Shown one piece after another: positions 25,282 through 33,817 of a stretch of 57,769 nucleotides of DNA. Position 1 is the stretch's first letter, and every line of letters starts with the position of its first letter. The notes under the pieces are model-generated. The model saw only the letters and a program-made list of their open reading frames with translations. It ran no database searches and was not told the origin of the DNA. A program made the position numbers and the translations under genes. The DNA comes from Verrucomicrobiaceae bacterium (lineage in GTDB: Bacteria; Verrucomicrobiota; Verrucomicrobiia; Verrucomicrobiales; Verrucomicrobiaceae), in contig JAEUHK010000067.1 of assembly GCA_016795465.1 (NCBI GenBank), forward strand, positions 1 to 57,769. Direction: 5' to 3'.

Positions 25282-26181
25282 ATGCCTGAAGAACAAGAGA
25301 AAGCCGGAATGGGAGAGTCCCTCGGCAAAGGCGTCGGCGAAAAAGTCGGCGGCACAGCAGGTAAAGCCGTCGGCAAGGCCGCGGGTAGCGCTGCGGGCAA
25401 AGCGGCGGGCGGTGCGATAGGGGGAGCCATCGGCACTGCTATTCCTGTCGTTGGCAATGCAGTCGGTGCTGCCGTCGGCCAACAAGTCGGTGGCATGGTC
25501 GGCGGCCAGATCGGCGGGCAGGTCGGCGATCAGGTCGGCTCCAAGATTGGTGGCGAGGTCGGTGGGGCCATCGGCGGCGCAGGTGACAAGGCCATGGGGG
25601 CCGTCACCAAAGGCATCGGCAGCGCTGGCGGAGGCAAAGAAGGCGCTGGAGCGGCCAGCCTGCTCAGCGGCCTCGGCGGCGGTGGTGGAGCGGGAGGCGG
25701 TGATTTGCTCAAGGGAGTGACCAGCCTGGCAGGCGGTGGTGGCGGAGATCTTCTCAAAGGCGTCGGTGGCCTCGCGGGAGGCGGCGGCGCAGGTGCTTTG
25801 CTCGGTGGCGGCGGTGCAGGTGGTGAAGGCGAGGGCGAGGAGCAGGGCATGGGCGAAGGCATCGGCAAACAAATCGGTGGCACTGCTGGTAAAGCCGTCG
25901 GCAAGGCCGCGGGCAGTGCCGCAGGCGGCGCCGCAGGAGCGGCCATTGGAAGCGCGATCCCCGTCGTAGGCACCGCGGTGGGTTCCGCCGTCGGCAAGCA
26001 GGTCGGCGGCATGGTCGGCAGCCAGGTGGGCCAGCAAGTCGGCGAGCAGGTCGGCGGCGCGGTGGGCAAAGGCGTCGATCAAGGCATCAAAACCGTGCGC
26101 ATGTCCCTCCAAGAAGAGGGTTACAAACTCGGCGGCGGCCTCGGCAAAGGCCTCAGCCTGGGCAAAGGCATGAAAATGTGA
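25282..26181 (+). CDS. Large glycine-zipper protein with internal duplication
   Basis: A 299-residue protein of extreme composition (Gly, Ala, Val, Lys, Gln). It contains two related glycine-zipper blocks (about 23-86 and 199-257) with GxxxG-type periodicity, such as AGKAVGKAAGSAAGKAAGG. A Gly/Leu-rich linker (GGGGAGGGDLLKG) separates them. The C-terminus (KTVRMSLQEEGYKLG) resembles that of the next gene's product. No signal peptide. Glycine zippers pack helices in membranes and occur in pore-forming or T4SS-associated proteins; whether this one is secreted is unknown. Start set at 25282 (MPEEQEK); an upstream in-frame ATG exists at 25240. Confidence 0.72.
   Translation: MPEEQEKAGMGESLGKGVGEKVGGTAGKAVGKAAGSAAGKAAGGAIGGAIGTAIPVVGNAVGAAVGQQVGGMVGGQIGGQVGDQVGSKIGGEVGGAIGGAGDKAMGAVTKGIGSAGGGKEGAGAASLLSGLGGGGGAGGGDLLKGVTSLAGGGGGDLLKGVGGLAGGGGAGALLGGGGAGGEGEGEEQGMGEGIGKQIGGTAGKAVGKAAGSAAGGAAGAAIGSAIPVVGTAVGSAVGKQVGGMVGSQVGQQVGEQVGGAVGKGVDQGIKTVRMSLQEEGYKLGGGLGKGLSLGKGMKM
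25348..25539 (+). repeat. Glycine-zipper block, copy 1
   Basis: The block encodes GGTAGKAVGKAAGSAAG and continues through IPVVGNAVGAAVGQQVGG. It recurs about 530 bp downstream with high identity at protein and DNA level, so this is a true internal duplication and not only low complexity. Confidence 0.7.
25876..26053 (+). repeat. Glycine-zipper block, copy 2
   Basis: Second copy of the block starting GGTAGKAVGKAAGSAAG and containing IPVVGTAVGSAVGKQVGG. It is 14 bp shorter than the matching copy 1 span because of small in-frame differences. Confidence 0.7.
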
Positions 26182-26272
26182 CCATTCCAATAAAGCCCCG
26201 GGCCAGGCGGCACAGTTTCGTCCACTCCGGCTAATCACTCGACACCACCCAACACTTTCCCCTCCAATCACC

Positions 26273-27103
26273 ATGGCTGCAGACAACGAAAACAAAGATG
26301 GACCGCAAGTTGGCGGTCACCGCCAACCAGCTCCACAACCTGCAGTTGCACCAGCCAACGAAGTCGCCGCAGCGGAACCACCCAAGGTGGACGCTCCTGC
26401 CGCGGCCGCCCCGCAGGCATGGGTCCAAGGCAAAAAACCAGATGCCGTGGCCGCAGCCGAACCAGCCAAGGTCGAGGCACCTGCCGCCGCCGAAAACAAA
26501 GTGCCGAACAAGCCCGCGGATGTCTTCGTGGGCGACGAAAAGAAGGAAATGACCGCCAAGGAAAAGCTCGAGGCCGGCGTCAGCGGCATCATCGCCGGTG
26601 AAGGCGGCCTCAAGGAAGGCCAGATGATCGGCGAAGCCGTGGGCGAGAAGATCAAAAGCTTCTTTGGCCAGGACAAAAAGGACGAGCCCGCCGCGCAGAA
26701 GGTCAAACCCGAAGATGGCCCCATCATTGGCTCACAGCGTCAGAAAGAAGACTCGGGCGGCCTCGATGTCGGCGGCAGCATCGGCAAAAAAGTCGGTGGC
26801 ATGATCGGCTCCGCCATCGGCGGCGACAAAGCCAAGACCGTGGGCCAAGTGCTAGGCAAAGTGGCCGGCAACATCGCCGGCCAGGTGGCCAATCTGGCCG
26901 TCGATCATGCCCGTGGCATCGGTGGCGGCATCGGCAGTGCAATCGGCTCCGCGATCGGCGGAGAAAAAGGCGCGGCGATCGGCAAGGATCTCGGCAAAAA
27001 CATTGGCTCCGGTGTCAAAAACGTGCGCGATGAACTGGCCGCGAAAGGCATCAAGCTCGGCGAAAAGCCCGCCGGTGGAAAACACAGCCACGGCGTGAAG
27101 TGA
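26273..27103 (+). CDS. Glycine-zipper protein with Pro/Ala-rich N-terminus
   Basis: A 276-residue protein. Residues 1-90 are Pro/Ala-rich and disordered, with repeated AAEPxKVxAPAAA units. Residues about 95-120 and 165-255 form glycine-zipper helices (GGSIGKKVGGMIGSAIGGD, GGIGSAIGSAIGGEKGAAIG). The C-terminal NVRDELAAKGIKLGEK matches TVRMSLQEEGYKLGGG of the upstream gene, so the two proteins share an architecture. No signal peptide; a role in the island is inferred from position only. Confidence 0.72.
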   Translation: MAADNENKDGPQVGGHRQPAPQPAVAPANEVAAAEPPKVDAPAAAAPQAWVQGKKPDAVAAAEPAKVEAPAAAENKVPNKPADVFVGDEKKEMTAKEKLEAGVSGIIAGEGGLKEGQMIGEAVGEKIKSFFGQDKKDEPAAQKVKPEDGPIIGSQRQKEDSGGLDVGGSIGKKVGGMIGSAIGGDKAKTVGQVLGKVAGNIAGQVANLAVDHARGIGGGIGSAIGSAIGGEKGAAIGKDLGKNIGSGVKNVRDELAAKGIKLGEKPAGGKHSHGVK

Positions 27104-27151
27104 GCCGCCCAACGGCCTGCCAGCAGCTCCAGCCTCCACACCAGCCCCGGC

Positions 27152-27586
27152 TCACCGGTTTGCCAGATCGGTCAGCTTGTCATTCATTTGGCGCAACCGC
27201 TTGGAAAGACAGGTCGCGATGCGGCTCACGAGCCGGTAGGCCACCTTTGGATTCGCGGCAAAGAGGTTGTCGAGGCTGTCACGCGTGATCAGCCACACCT
27301 CCGATTCGACCATGGCCTTCACCAGCGCACTCGCCGGCCCCGGATCGAACACGCTCACCTCTCCGAGCGAGTCACCCGCCTCCAGCACGGCCACACTGAG
27401 GTCCGGCCCCTCCACATCCTGAAACACCTCCAGCCGACCTTTGAGCACCAAATACAGATGATCATTGTCCTCTCCCTGCCGGATGACGACGTCATCCGCC
27501 TGAAAGGTGCGTGAATCGCCAAAAGAGGCGAGCTGTTGAAGTTCCTGGGCGGAGAAATTGGCGAGAAGGGGGGTGAGTGATGCCAT
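27152..27586 (-). CDS. Stand-alone cyclic-nucleotide-binding-domain protein
   Basis: A 144-residue protein consisting of one cNMP-binding beta-barrel: FQADDVVIRQGEDNDHLYLV, then GDSLGEVSVFDPGPASALVK as the phosphate-binding cassette region, and a C-terminal helix. The cassette lacks a clear PRxA arginine (the segment reads GPASALV), so nucleotide binding is doubtful. No DNA-binding helix-turn-helix is attached, so it is not a CRP-type regulator. It lies 44 bp downstream of the giant kinase-like gene on the same strand and could be co-transcribed as an accessory subunit. Confidence 0.8.
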   Translation of the reverse strand: MASLTPLLANFSAQELQQLASFGDSRTFQADDVVIRQGEDNDHLYLVLKGRLEVFQDVEGPDLSVAVLEAGDSLGEVSVFDPGPASALVKAMVESEVWLITRDSLDNLFAANPKVAYRLVSRIATCLSKRLRQMNDKLTDLANR

Positions 27587-27630
27587 GAAGGATGGGAAGG
27601 TGAAATGAGTTCTGGAAAAATGCCCGCGTA

Positions 27631-30600
27631 TCAGACGGAGTGACCGCCGCGGTGACCACCGGCAGCCGGGGCTCCCTGTGGCCGCATTCTTTCACGCACG
27701 CTGACAGCTTTGGAAGCCTTTTTCTCATCGGCTTTGAGTTCTTCACTCTTCTGGCGCAGTTGCTGTTCTTGAGGTTTGAGCGCTTCGCGCACATTGATGG
27801 CCTTGTTGGCCTTTTGAATGAGGGCGTCACGCTCGCTGTCAGTGAGGCCTGCGATACCCATGTCATCAAGGGCACCCTTGTAGCTGGCTTTGGCGATGAT
27901 TTGCTCTGCTTTTTCGAGCTTTTTCACCTCGCGGCCCGCCTGGCGTGCCTCCCGCCCCAGGTCACGCAGCCCGGCCTTTTGCTGGTCAATATTCATGCCG
28001 GCTTGCACCGCCTCGATGGCATCGCGGGTAGCAGCGATCTGCTGATCGATCTTCTTGATCTCGGCAGAGGTTCCATTGAGGCCGTTTTTGAGGATTGCTT
28101 TGATCTTTTCGCCTTTGCTGGCGTTGTTTTGAAGGTGCTCCTTTTTGGCCTCCAGCGCCTCGAGATGTTTGTTGAGGTCGTGTAGTTCGTTTTTCTGGGC
28201 GGCGTGGGCGGCGATCTTGCTTTCGTAGGCAGCCATGCGCTTTTGGCCGTTTTCCAACTGGGCGACGAGTGCCGCCGAGCGGTCCTGTCCCAGGAGTGGC
28301 TCTCCTGCGGGCAGTTGGTGATCAGCCAGCGCCTTTTCGATGTGCTCGTTGGCTCTTTTCTCGTTGAAAGTCTGCCCGCCGCCTGCTGGCTTGATCACGA
28401 GGCTCTCGTCAGGCATGCGCACGGCGGCGGCGTCAAAGGCTTGATAAACGGCTGCATGCACTTTGTTTCCACCAGGGTAGTCGAAGTTGGAGTTCTTGAT
28501 GCCCTCAACCATCTCGCTGACATAGAGATCAGCGCGCTCGTCAGTGTCGCGCAGTTTCATGATGTCCACATCCATCGCTACTGCGGTGATGGCAGCGATC
28601 GTGGCTGCCTCCTCTGCGGGTGTGTAGCCCTTTTCCTCGAGCAGCGGTCCCACGGCCCTCTGCAATCCCGTTTTGATGCGCTGCTCGATGCTGGCGCTGA
28701 CAGCCTGCGTGGTCTCCAATGCTTTGGCAGAGCACTCCGAGTAGGCCTGAACGGCAGCTCCAAAACCTTCGAGCTGCTCCTGGGTGGGCTGCCCGCCCTT
28801 CATGATTACTTCGGACACCTCTGCAAAGCGATCCTGCACTTCGGCCAGTGCCTCAAGCTCGTTGCCGCGGGCGTACATCTTGTTCACCTCGAGCTCTGAT
28901 CCCTCACCGAGCTGCTCCAGCGTGCCTTCAACGGCTAGCGCATCACTTTCACTGAGCTTTTCACGCTCCACCGCCCCAGCCATCTGGTCTCCCGCCAGTC
29001 TGGAGGCACCGGCATCAGCACGGTTATTGCGAGCGTTTCGACGCAGGCGGTCCGGATCCTTGATTTGCTCTCCTTCCAAGATGTTCAGGGTCTCCAGTTT
29101 GACCTTGTTGGACTCGGCGGTGGATTGCAAAAGATCGAGCACGAATTGCTGCCGCGTGGCCACCTCAGCTTGTTGTGCCTCGTTCGTGTTTCCTTGAACG
29201 CCGATTTCGGCCTGCGAGCCTCCAGCCTTCACCTGGTTCTGCGGTTGCTCGACCTGCACCTTGGGATTGCCAATACGCGCTTGGGTGGCGAACGTGGGCT
29301 TCAAGGGGGCAACAACCACATCCAGCGCCCTGCTGACGTTTTGCTGCTCCGACCTGAGCTTTTGCAGAGTCTCTTGGCGAGCCTGCTGAGTTTTGTCCAA
29401 TTCCTTCTCAAGGCCAGCGATGACCTTCCGTTGTCCTGCGCCCCTGGCTTCATTCAATTGTTTCAACGATTCAGCCATGTTCCGATCCAGTTCATTCAAC
29501 TGATTCTGCAACTGTGCGACACGGCCCTGGCCGGTGGAGATGACCGCCGCGAGCCCTGCATCTTGAATCTGTTCCGGGTTGGCTGCGAACTGGTTGCGTG
29601 CGTCCGCTACCATAGCCTGGTAGGCGGTCAGTTCAGCGCCTCGCGGACGTTGTTCAGGGACATCGTTTTTCTTGATGGGAATACGTTTGTTGCCCATTCC
29701 CAGGGACTTGTTCTGCTCCAGCACGGCCGTGGCGAGGTAGGAGGTGCGTGGAGATAAGGCGTCCATCCCCACCGCCTGTTGCCGCTCCATGGCCAGTCTG
29801 AAGGTGTCGTCATTGAATGTGCTCACCACACGGCCTTCCTTGCGCATCACCTTGATTTCAGCCTGTAGATCCTTCAGGCGCTGCACCGCTCCGTCGATGG
29901 CCGCCGGCTCCAGCGGTGCCACCCCGTCCGGCGATTGGATGGATTGCAGGGCGATGCGCAAATCCTCCGGATCGAGAGCCTCAATCTTGTCCGCCGTTTC
30001 TGAGTGCAAAAACTGCGGCATTCCAGACACCGCCTTGGCGTTGAGTCCATTCGAGCCGACCATCTGTTCCCGATCAATGGTGGGAAAGGCCATGTCGTTG
30101 TCGATGCCTGAAACCTGGCCGGTGTGGGGATCGACGAAGATATTTCCTGAATGGCGGTCAATCTGGCCGGTGATGAAGTCCTGCGCCTGGAGGTCATAGA
30201 AGCCCTTTTGGAGGGCTGGTTCCTTGTAGTCGATGTCAAGGAAGCTCTCATATTCTTCGATGTTGCCAGGTCGGACCAAGATGGCGGAGCCAGGCACACC
30301 GACGCTGATACCCACGACCTGCCCGTCCTGCATCACGCCGAATTTTTCCTTGGCCATGATGTTCATGCCCAGCGTCTCATCCACCACCGAGGTGGCCACC
30401 GAGCGGGTCAGCATGGAGGAGATCGGGCTGCCCAGCGCTGCTTCCTTTTTCTTGAATGTCTCCGCAGCATCCACCGCCTGCGCGGTGCCAAAGAGCGCTG
30501 CCAGATTGTTTAAAGAGCTCGCCTCAAGCTCACGGGTGTGTATCACCTGATGCTCGGCGGCCCCCTCCTTCTTCATGCGCTCCGACTTGCTGCCGATCTG

Positions 30601-31878
30601 TGTCTTCGCAAAGGCCAGCTGCGTCCCCTGCTCATTCAGTGCCACTTCGGCATCCACTTTGAAGGTCTCGCTGGCCTGCAAGGCTTCCAGTCGGGGATCT
30701 TTGGCCTCCCCTTGGCGGCGGGCGATCCCGCCACCAAACTGATAGGTGGTCCGAGGCTCAAACTCATTGGCCGGCGCCTCCACCTCAATCTGTGCCTGAC
30801 GTTCGGATATCAGTCGCGCTCTGGTCTGAAGCAGAGCTCCGTTTGCCTTGTCGATTTCTTTCAGCAGGTGCTTCCGCTCGCCATCCACGCCGCCGTGGCG
30901 AATGTTGCGAAGGTTCGCTACCACACCGCTCTTGTCGTTCAGCATTTCGAGGCGTCTCGTGACGTCGGCCAGACGCTCCGTGTGCTTCTTCATTGTCTGT
31001 GCGCTGACCAGAACTTTTGGATCCACACCTTGAACTGAATCTAATCCCTCGGCCAAAGAGAGCGTTAAGGCATCAATTTTTGTCCGAGAAAGATCGCTCT
31101 TGCTGAGGTCCAAGCCCTGGATGTTGCAGCCGGTCAGATCTTTGATGCTCTCTGAATCAAATCTTCCGGCCAATTCAATCTCGTTACTCACATCGTCTGC
31201 TGTAATTCCATGCTTGGCCGCGTATTCCACTCCCAGTCTCGCTGCCGAATTTGAGTGCTCGATCACGAAGTCACGCGCACGCTGCTTGAAGGCCGTTTTC
31301 TGAGACTTGAGGTCCCTAATGATGTCTTCCACACCTGAGTTACGGAAAGGCTCGCCGGATTGATCCAAAACTGATTTTTGTAGTGCCTTATAATTTATCT
31401 CCAGCGCCTCGATCTTCTTCTCAAGATCGAGCTCAACACCTTCACAGAGACGCGCCGCATTCATGATCATATCACGCGGATTGGGGTCGTAGTTGATGGA
31501 TTTCATCCATTCTCCCACGGCGTTCTCCAGATACTCTCGACTGGCAGGCACAATCACTTCAGGCTGATCGAGAGCTTTGTTCGCTCTCTTTGACTCTGGA
31601 CCGCGGTCGGATCTGATATCCCGTTCCGCCAACATGGTGGGGCTCAGCTTGTGCCGTTCAGGCATCTTGTTGATGTCTTCTCTTGACCGACCAGCATCAA
31701 ACATGTCCCTGAGTTGCTGGTCAGTGAGCTTCTTCAGATCTGGCTGCTGGCCCCTAGTGTCGAACAGAAGCAAAGCGTCGGCTTGACGAAATACAGCCTC
31801 TTGACCTGCCAATTCGCCGTGAAACTTTGTGGCAAGTTGAACCAAAAGGTTAAGCGTCTTCTCTTGTTCTTCGGACAT
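27631..31878 (-). CDS. Giant protein (1415 aa) with PI4-kinase-like catalytic motifs; candidate T4SS effector
   Basis: No signal peptide or membrane helix. Residues 1-240 are helical. Residues 247-270 (DLTGCNIQGLDLSKSDLSRT) look like a short pentapeptide-repeat segment, and 295-370 is a coiled coil. Residues about 410-620 carry kinase-like motifs: DRHSGNIFVD (574-583), with D574, H576 and N579 as catalytic loop, and GIDNDMAFP (591-599) as metal-binding motif. This closely resembles the TDRHxxN and AIDNGLAFP motifs of type II PI4-kinases and related PI3/4-kinase-like enzymes. Residues about 770-860 and 1200-1390 are long coiled coils. The tail has RERMR at 1395-1399, similar to the Arg-rich C-terminal signals of VirB/D4 substrates. 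The coupling-protein gene lies just upstream. Effector status is inference. Confidence 0.75.
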   Translation of the reverse strand: MSEEQEKTLNLLVQLATKFHGELAGQEAVFRQADALLLFDTRGQQPDLKKLTDQQLRDMFDAGRSREDINKMPERHKLSPTMLAERDIRSDRGPESKRANKALDQPEVIVPASREYLENAVGEWMKSINYDPNPRDMIMNAARLCEGVELDLEKKIEALEINYKALQKSVLDQSGEPFRNSGVEDIIRDLKSQKTAFKQRARDFVIEHSNSAARLGVEYAAKHGITADDVSNEIELAGRFDSESIKDLTGCNIQGLDLSKSDLSRTKIDALTLSLAEGLDSVQGVDPKVLVSAQTMKKHTERLADVTRRLEMLNDKSGVVANLRNIRHGGVDGERKHLLKEIDKANGALLQTRARLISERQAQIEVEAPANEFEPRTTYQFGGGIARRQGEAKDPRLEALQASETFKVDAEVALNEQGTQLAFAKTQIGSKSERMKKEGAAEHQVIHTRELEASSLNNLAALFGTAQAVDAAETFKKKEAALGSPISSMLTRSVATSVVDETLGMNIMAKEKFGVMQDGQVVGISVGVPGSAILVRPGNIEEYESFLDIDYKEPALQKGFYDLQAQDFITGQIDRHSGNIFVDPHTGQVSGIDNDMAFPTIDREQMVGSNGLNAKAVSGMPQFLHSETADKIEALDPEDLRIALQSIQSPDGVAPLEPAAIDGAVQRLKDLQAEIKVMRKEGRVVSTFNDDTFRLAMERQQAVGMDALSPRTSYLATAVLEQNKSLGMGNKRIPIKKNDVPEQRPRGAELTAYQAMVADARNQFAANPEQIQDAGLAAVISTGQGRVAQLQNQLNELDRNMAESLKQLNEARGAGQRKVIAGLEKELDKTQQARQETLQKLRSEQQNVSRALDVVVAPLKPTFATQARIGNPKVQVEQPQNQVKAGGSQAEIGVQGNTNEAQQAEVATRQQFVLDLLQSTAESNKVKLETLNILEGEQIKDPDRLRRNARNNRADAGASRLAGDQMAGAVEREKLSESDALAVEGTLEQLGEGSELEVNKMYARGNELEALAEVQDRFAEVSEVIMKGGQPTQEQLEGFGAAVQAYSECSAKALETTQAVSASIEQRIKTGLQRAVGPLLEEKGYTPAEEAATIAAITAVAMDVDIMKLRDTDERADLYVSEMVEGIKNSNFDYPGGNKVHAAVYQAFDAAAVRMPDESLVIKPAGGGQTFNEKRANEHIEKALADHQLPAGEPLLGQDRSAALVAQLENGQKRMAAYESKIAAHAAQKNELHDLNKHLEALEAKKEHLQNNASKGEKIKAILKNGLNGTSAEIKKIDQQIAATRDAIEAVQAGMNIDQQKAGLRDLGREARQAGREVKKLEKAEQIIAKASYKGALDDMGIAGLTDSERDALIQKANKAINVREALKPQEQQLRQKSEELKADEKKASKAVSVRERMRPQGAPAAGGHRGGHSV

Positions 31879-32198
31879 GAGCGTGGTGATGGAAAGGAAT
31901 CAAACGTTGAGGAAATCAGATGAAGTATCACGTGGCCGTCAGTGATATCGACGAGGCACTTTAGACTAGCCGTGCGCTTTCGATTCGTGACAAAATTAGG
32001 TGCCGCATTTTTCGTGTCGTTCCCGGCTTTGCCGTCAATGATTCGCTTGCGACACAAGCCATGACGCTGATTTCAAACAGGCAAGGTTGAATGCCGTGTT
32101 TGGAAGCAGGAGCATCATCATGAAGACCTCGCCTCCACACCAAAGCGTGAATAACCTCCGGTTTTTTCAGGTACACGCCGGCTTCGTGAATAGTCCTC
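31879..32198. other. Intergenic region without a recognisable gene
   Basis: These 320 bases lie between the coupling-protein stop and the giant gene start, both on the minus strand. Composition is more AT-rich than the surroundings. Short open frames exist on the minus strand, but none shows a known family, a good start or continuity with neighbours. The part next to 31879 must hold the promoter or leader of the giant gene. A decayed gene is possible but not demonstrable. Confidence 0.4.
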
Positions 32199-33692
32199 TC
32201 ACTTCCACCAGTCCGGGATCTTTCCGGCGCCATCCATGGCGGGGATGCGCATCTTGATCTTGTTTTTGGACGGGTGGACGATCCATGCGGTGGCGTCCGG
32301 CATCTTCATGAGCTCGCCGGGTTGCACCTCGTAGTCCCACTCCTTGTTGATGGTGGTGCTGCGATCTTTGCCAAGGAAGCCGGAGGAGGTGGACTTTTTC
32401 TTCTTCTCGACCTTGGCGATGAATTCGGCCACAGCCTGCGCCCCTTCAGGATCGGGCTGGCGGAAGGCGATGCGGGAGCGGCAGTTCAGCGTGAGAACCT
32501 GAGCGGTTTCTTTGCCCAGCACCGGGAAAAGCGAGGCATCACTCTGCATGCCGAGGATGAGGCAGCAGTTCGCGGCACGGAGGCGGTCGATCACGTTGTG
32601 GTCGGAGATGCCGTCCTCGCTGGCGGTGGCGAGGGCTTGAAACTCGTCCATGAGGGCGATGAGCAGGTTTTCGGTCTTGCGCTCCTTCTTTGGCTTGTCG
32701 AAGCGCATCATGGCATGCGTGTAAAAGAGGAGCTTCAGGTAGGTGTTGATGTAGCGGCGCTCGGTTTGGAAGGTCTGCGGCATCGCGGTGCAGAAAACGC
32801 GGCCTTTGTCCACGTCCTGGATGTCGATGGTGTTCGGCTCGTCGGAGCAAAAGACCTCCGCGATGTCCGGATGCGTGAAAAAGCCGAGCATGACCTTCAG
32901 CGTGCCCACGAGACCTTCTTTTTGCTCGGCGGCCTGAGCGCTCAAAAAGGTCTGGTCGAAGTATTTGGCCAGCTTGATGCGCTCCGGCGTGCTTTCGGCA
33001 TCGAGCAGCTCGTTGAAGAGCTCCTCCATTTTCGACTTGTCCGTGAGGAACTCGTAGGCGCGGAGCACATTCACCGGTTTGCCAAGCGTTTCGAGCAGCT
33101 CAAAGGCGCTGGTGAGTGCCTGCTGCGCCGCCGGTTTGAAGAAGGAGGACTGCTCGCCCTCGGTCAAAGCGGCACCGGTATCGACGAGGTTCTTCGCATG
33201 CGTCGTGTAGGGCAGGCGCATGTCGGAGACCAGATTGTAGCGCTCCTTGGGCTGCCAGGTCTTGTCCAACCGGTCGGGCCGCACCGCCAGCACACACACG
33301 GCCTCCGGCCGGCCATGGCCGGTGAAGTGCTCCATGGCGAAGAAATGCTCGTCACCCTTCGCCCCGAGGATGAGACCGCCCCAGTTAGGTCTGCTCACGC
33401 TGATTTGATGCAGCAGCGGATTGAAGCCGGAGGTCGTCTTGCCGACACCGGTGTCACCGGTGATCAACCAGTGACGTGTGAACTCTCCCGGAAGCCATTT
33501 GAGGTTCTTGTATTGGACGATGTAGTCTTTCTTGGAAAAATCCGGCTGCCATTTGATCAACACCATGGCCGCCAGCACGCAGATGAAGGCCACGCCGCCC
33601 GTGATCTCATTGATGCGGTCATATTGAAGCATGTACCAAACGCCAAAAGCGGCGATGCCGACGGCGGTGAGGAATTTGAGGAAGGAGAACAT
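32199..33692 (-). CDS. virD4: VirD4/TraG-type T4SS coupling protein
   Basis: A 497-residue AAA+ coupling protein that selects substrates and feeds them to the T4SS. There are two N-terminal transmembrane helices (about 5-22 and 30-46). Walker A is GDTGVGKTT (79-87), Walker B is LLIALMDE (343-350), followed by FQALA and LGMQSDASLFPVLG. The TraG/TraM-type lower domain (RIPAMDGAGKIPDWW) ends the protein. The gene lies apart from the virB-like operon and directly between the two giant genes, as expected if those encode its substrates. Start chosen at 33692 so that the first helix is N-terminal. Confidence 0.9.
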   Translation of the reverse strand: MFSFLKFLTAVGIAAFGVWYMLQYDRINEITGGVAFICVLAAMVLIKWQPDFSKKDYIVQYKNLKWLPGEFTRHWLITGDTGVGKTTSGFNPLLHQISVSRPNWGGLILGAKGDEHFFAMEHFTGHGRPEAVCVLAVRPDRLDKTWQPKERYNLVSDMRLPYTTHAKNLVDTGAALTEGEQSSFFKPAAQQALTSAFELLETLGKPVNVLRAYEFLTDKSKMEELFNELLDAESTPERIKLAKYFDQTFLSAQAAEQKEGLVGTLKVMLGFFTHPDIAEVFCSDEPNTIDIQDVDKGRVFCTAMPQTFQTERRYINTYLKLLFYTHAMMRFDKPKKERKTENLLIALMDEFQALATASEDGISDHNVIDRLRAANCCLILGMQSDASLFPVLGKETAQVLTLNCRSRIAFRQPDPEGAQAVAEFIAKVEKKKKSTSSGFLGKDRSTTINKEWDYEVQPGELMKMPDATAWIVHPSKNKIKMRIPAMDGAGKIPDWWK

Positions 33693-33817
33693 GACAGAAG
33701 ACACCCCTGAGCGGAGGTAACAAGTGATAGCCCGAATGTGCTCCGCTGTGACACACGTTCGACTGTTCGCGTCACACTGGGATCGTCCCTGGCTAGTTCC
33801 AGGTGAACTCTCACCCA
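33693..33817. promoter_or_regulatory. Divergent regulatory region between coupling protein and 2772-aa gene
   Basis: The region contains an inverted repeat TGTGAC (33747-33752) / GTCACA (33771-33776) with two GTTCG copies between the arms. A second small hairpin CCTGG (33788-33792) / CCAGG (33799-33803) lies near the start of the giant gene. These are plausible operator and 5'-leader structures for a coordinated switch of coupling protein and substrate. No promoter hexamers were assigned. Confidence 0.4.

Noticed and set aside
25282..26181. Regular repeats in the glycine-rich gene as a possible CRISPR array
   Set aside because: The repeats are in-frame protein-level glycine zippers of varying spacing, with no identical repeats separated by unique spacers and no cas genes.
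31961..32233. Short minus-strand frame between the giant gene and the coupling protein as a transposase remnant
   Set aside because: No transposase motif or terminal inverted repeats could be seen, and it overlaps the end of the coupling-protein gene.
11012..33692. Conjugative transfer region of a plasmid or ICE
   Set aside because: No relaxase, integrase, oriT-like structure or plasmid maintenance gene was seen; housekeeping genes flank both sides. A remote relaxase elsewhere in the genome cannot be excluded.
33747..33776. TGTGAC/GTCACA as a CRP site
   Set aside because: The spacing between arms is 18 bp, not the 6 bp of a CRP site, and the only cNMP-binding protein in the window has no DNA-binding domain.
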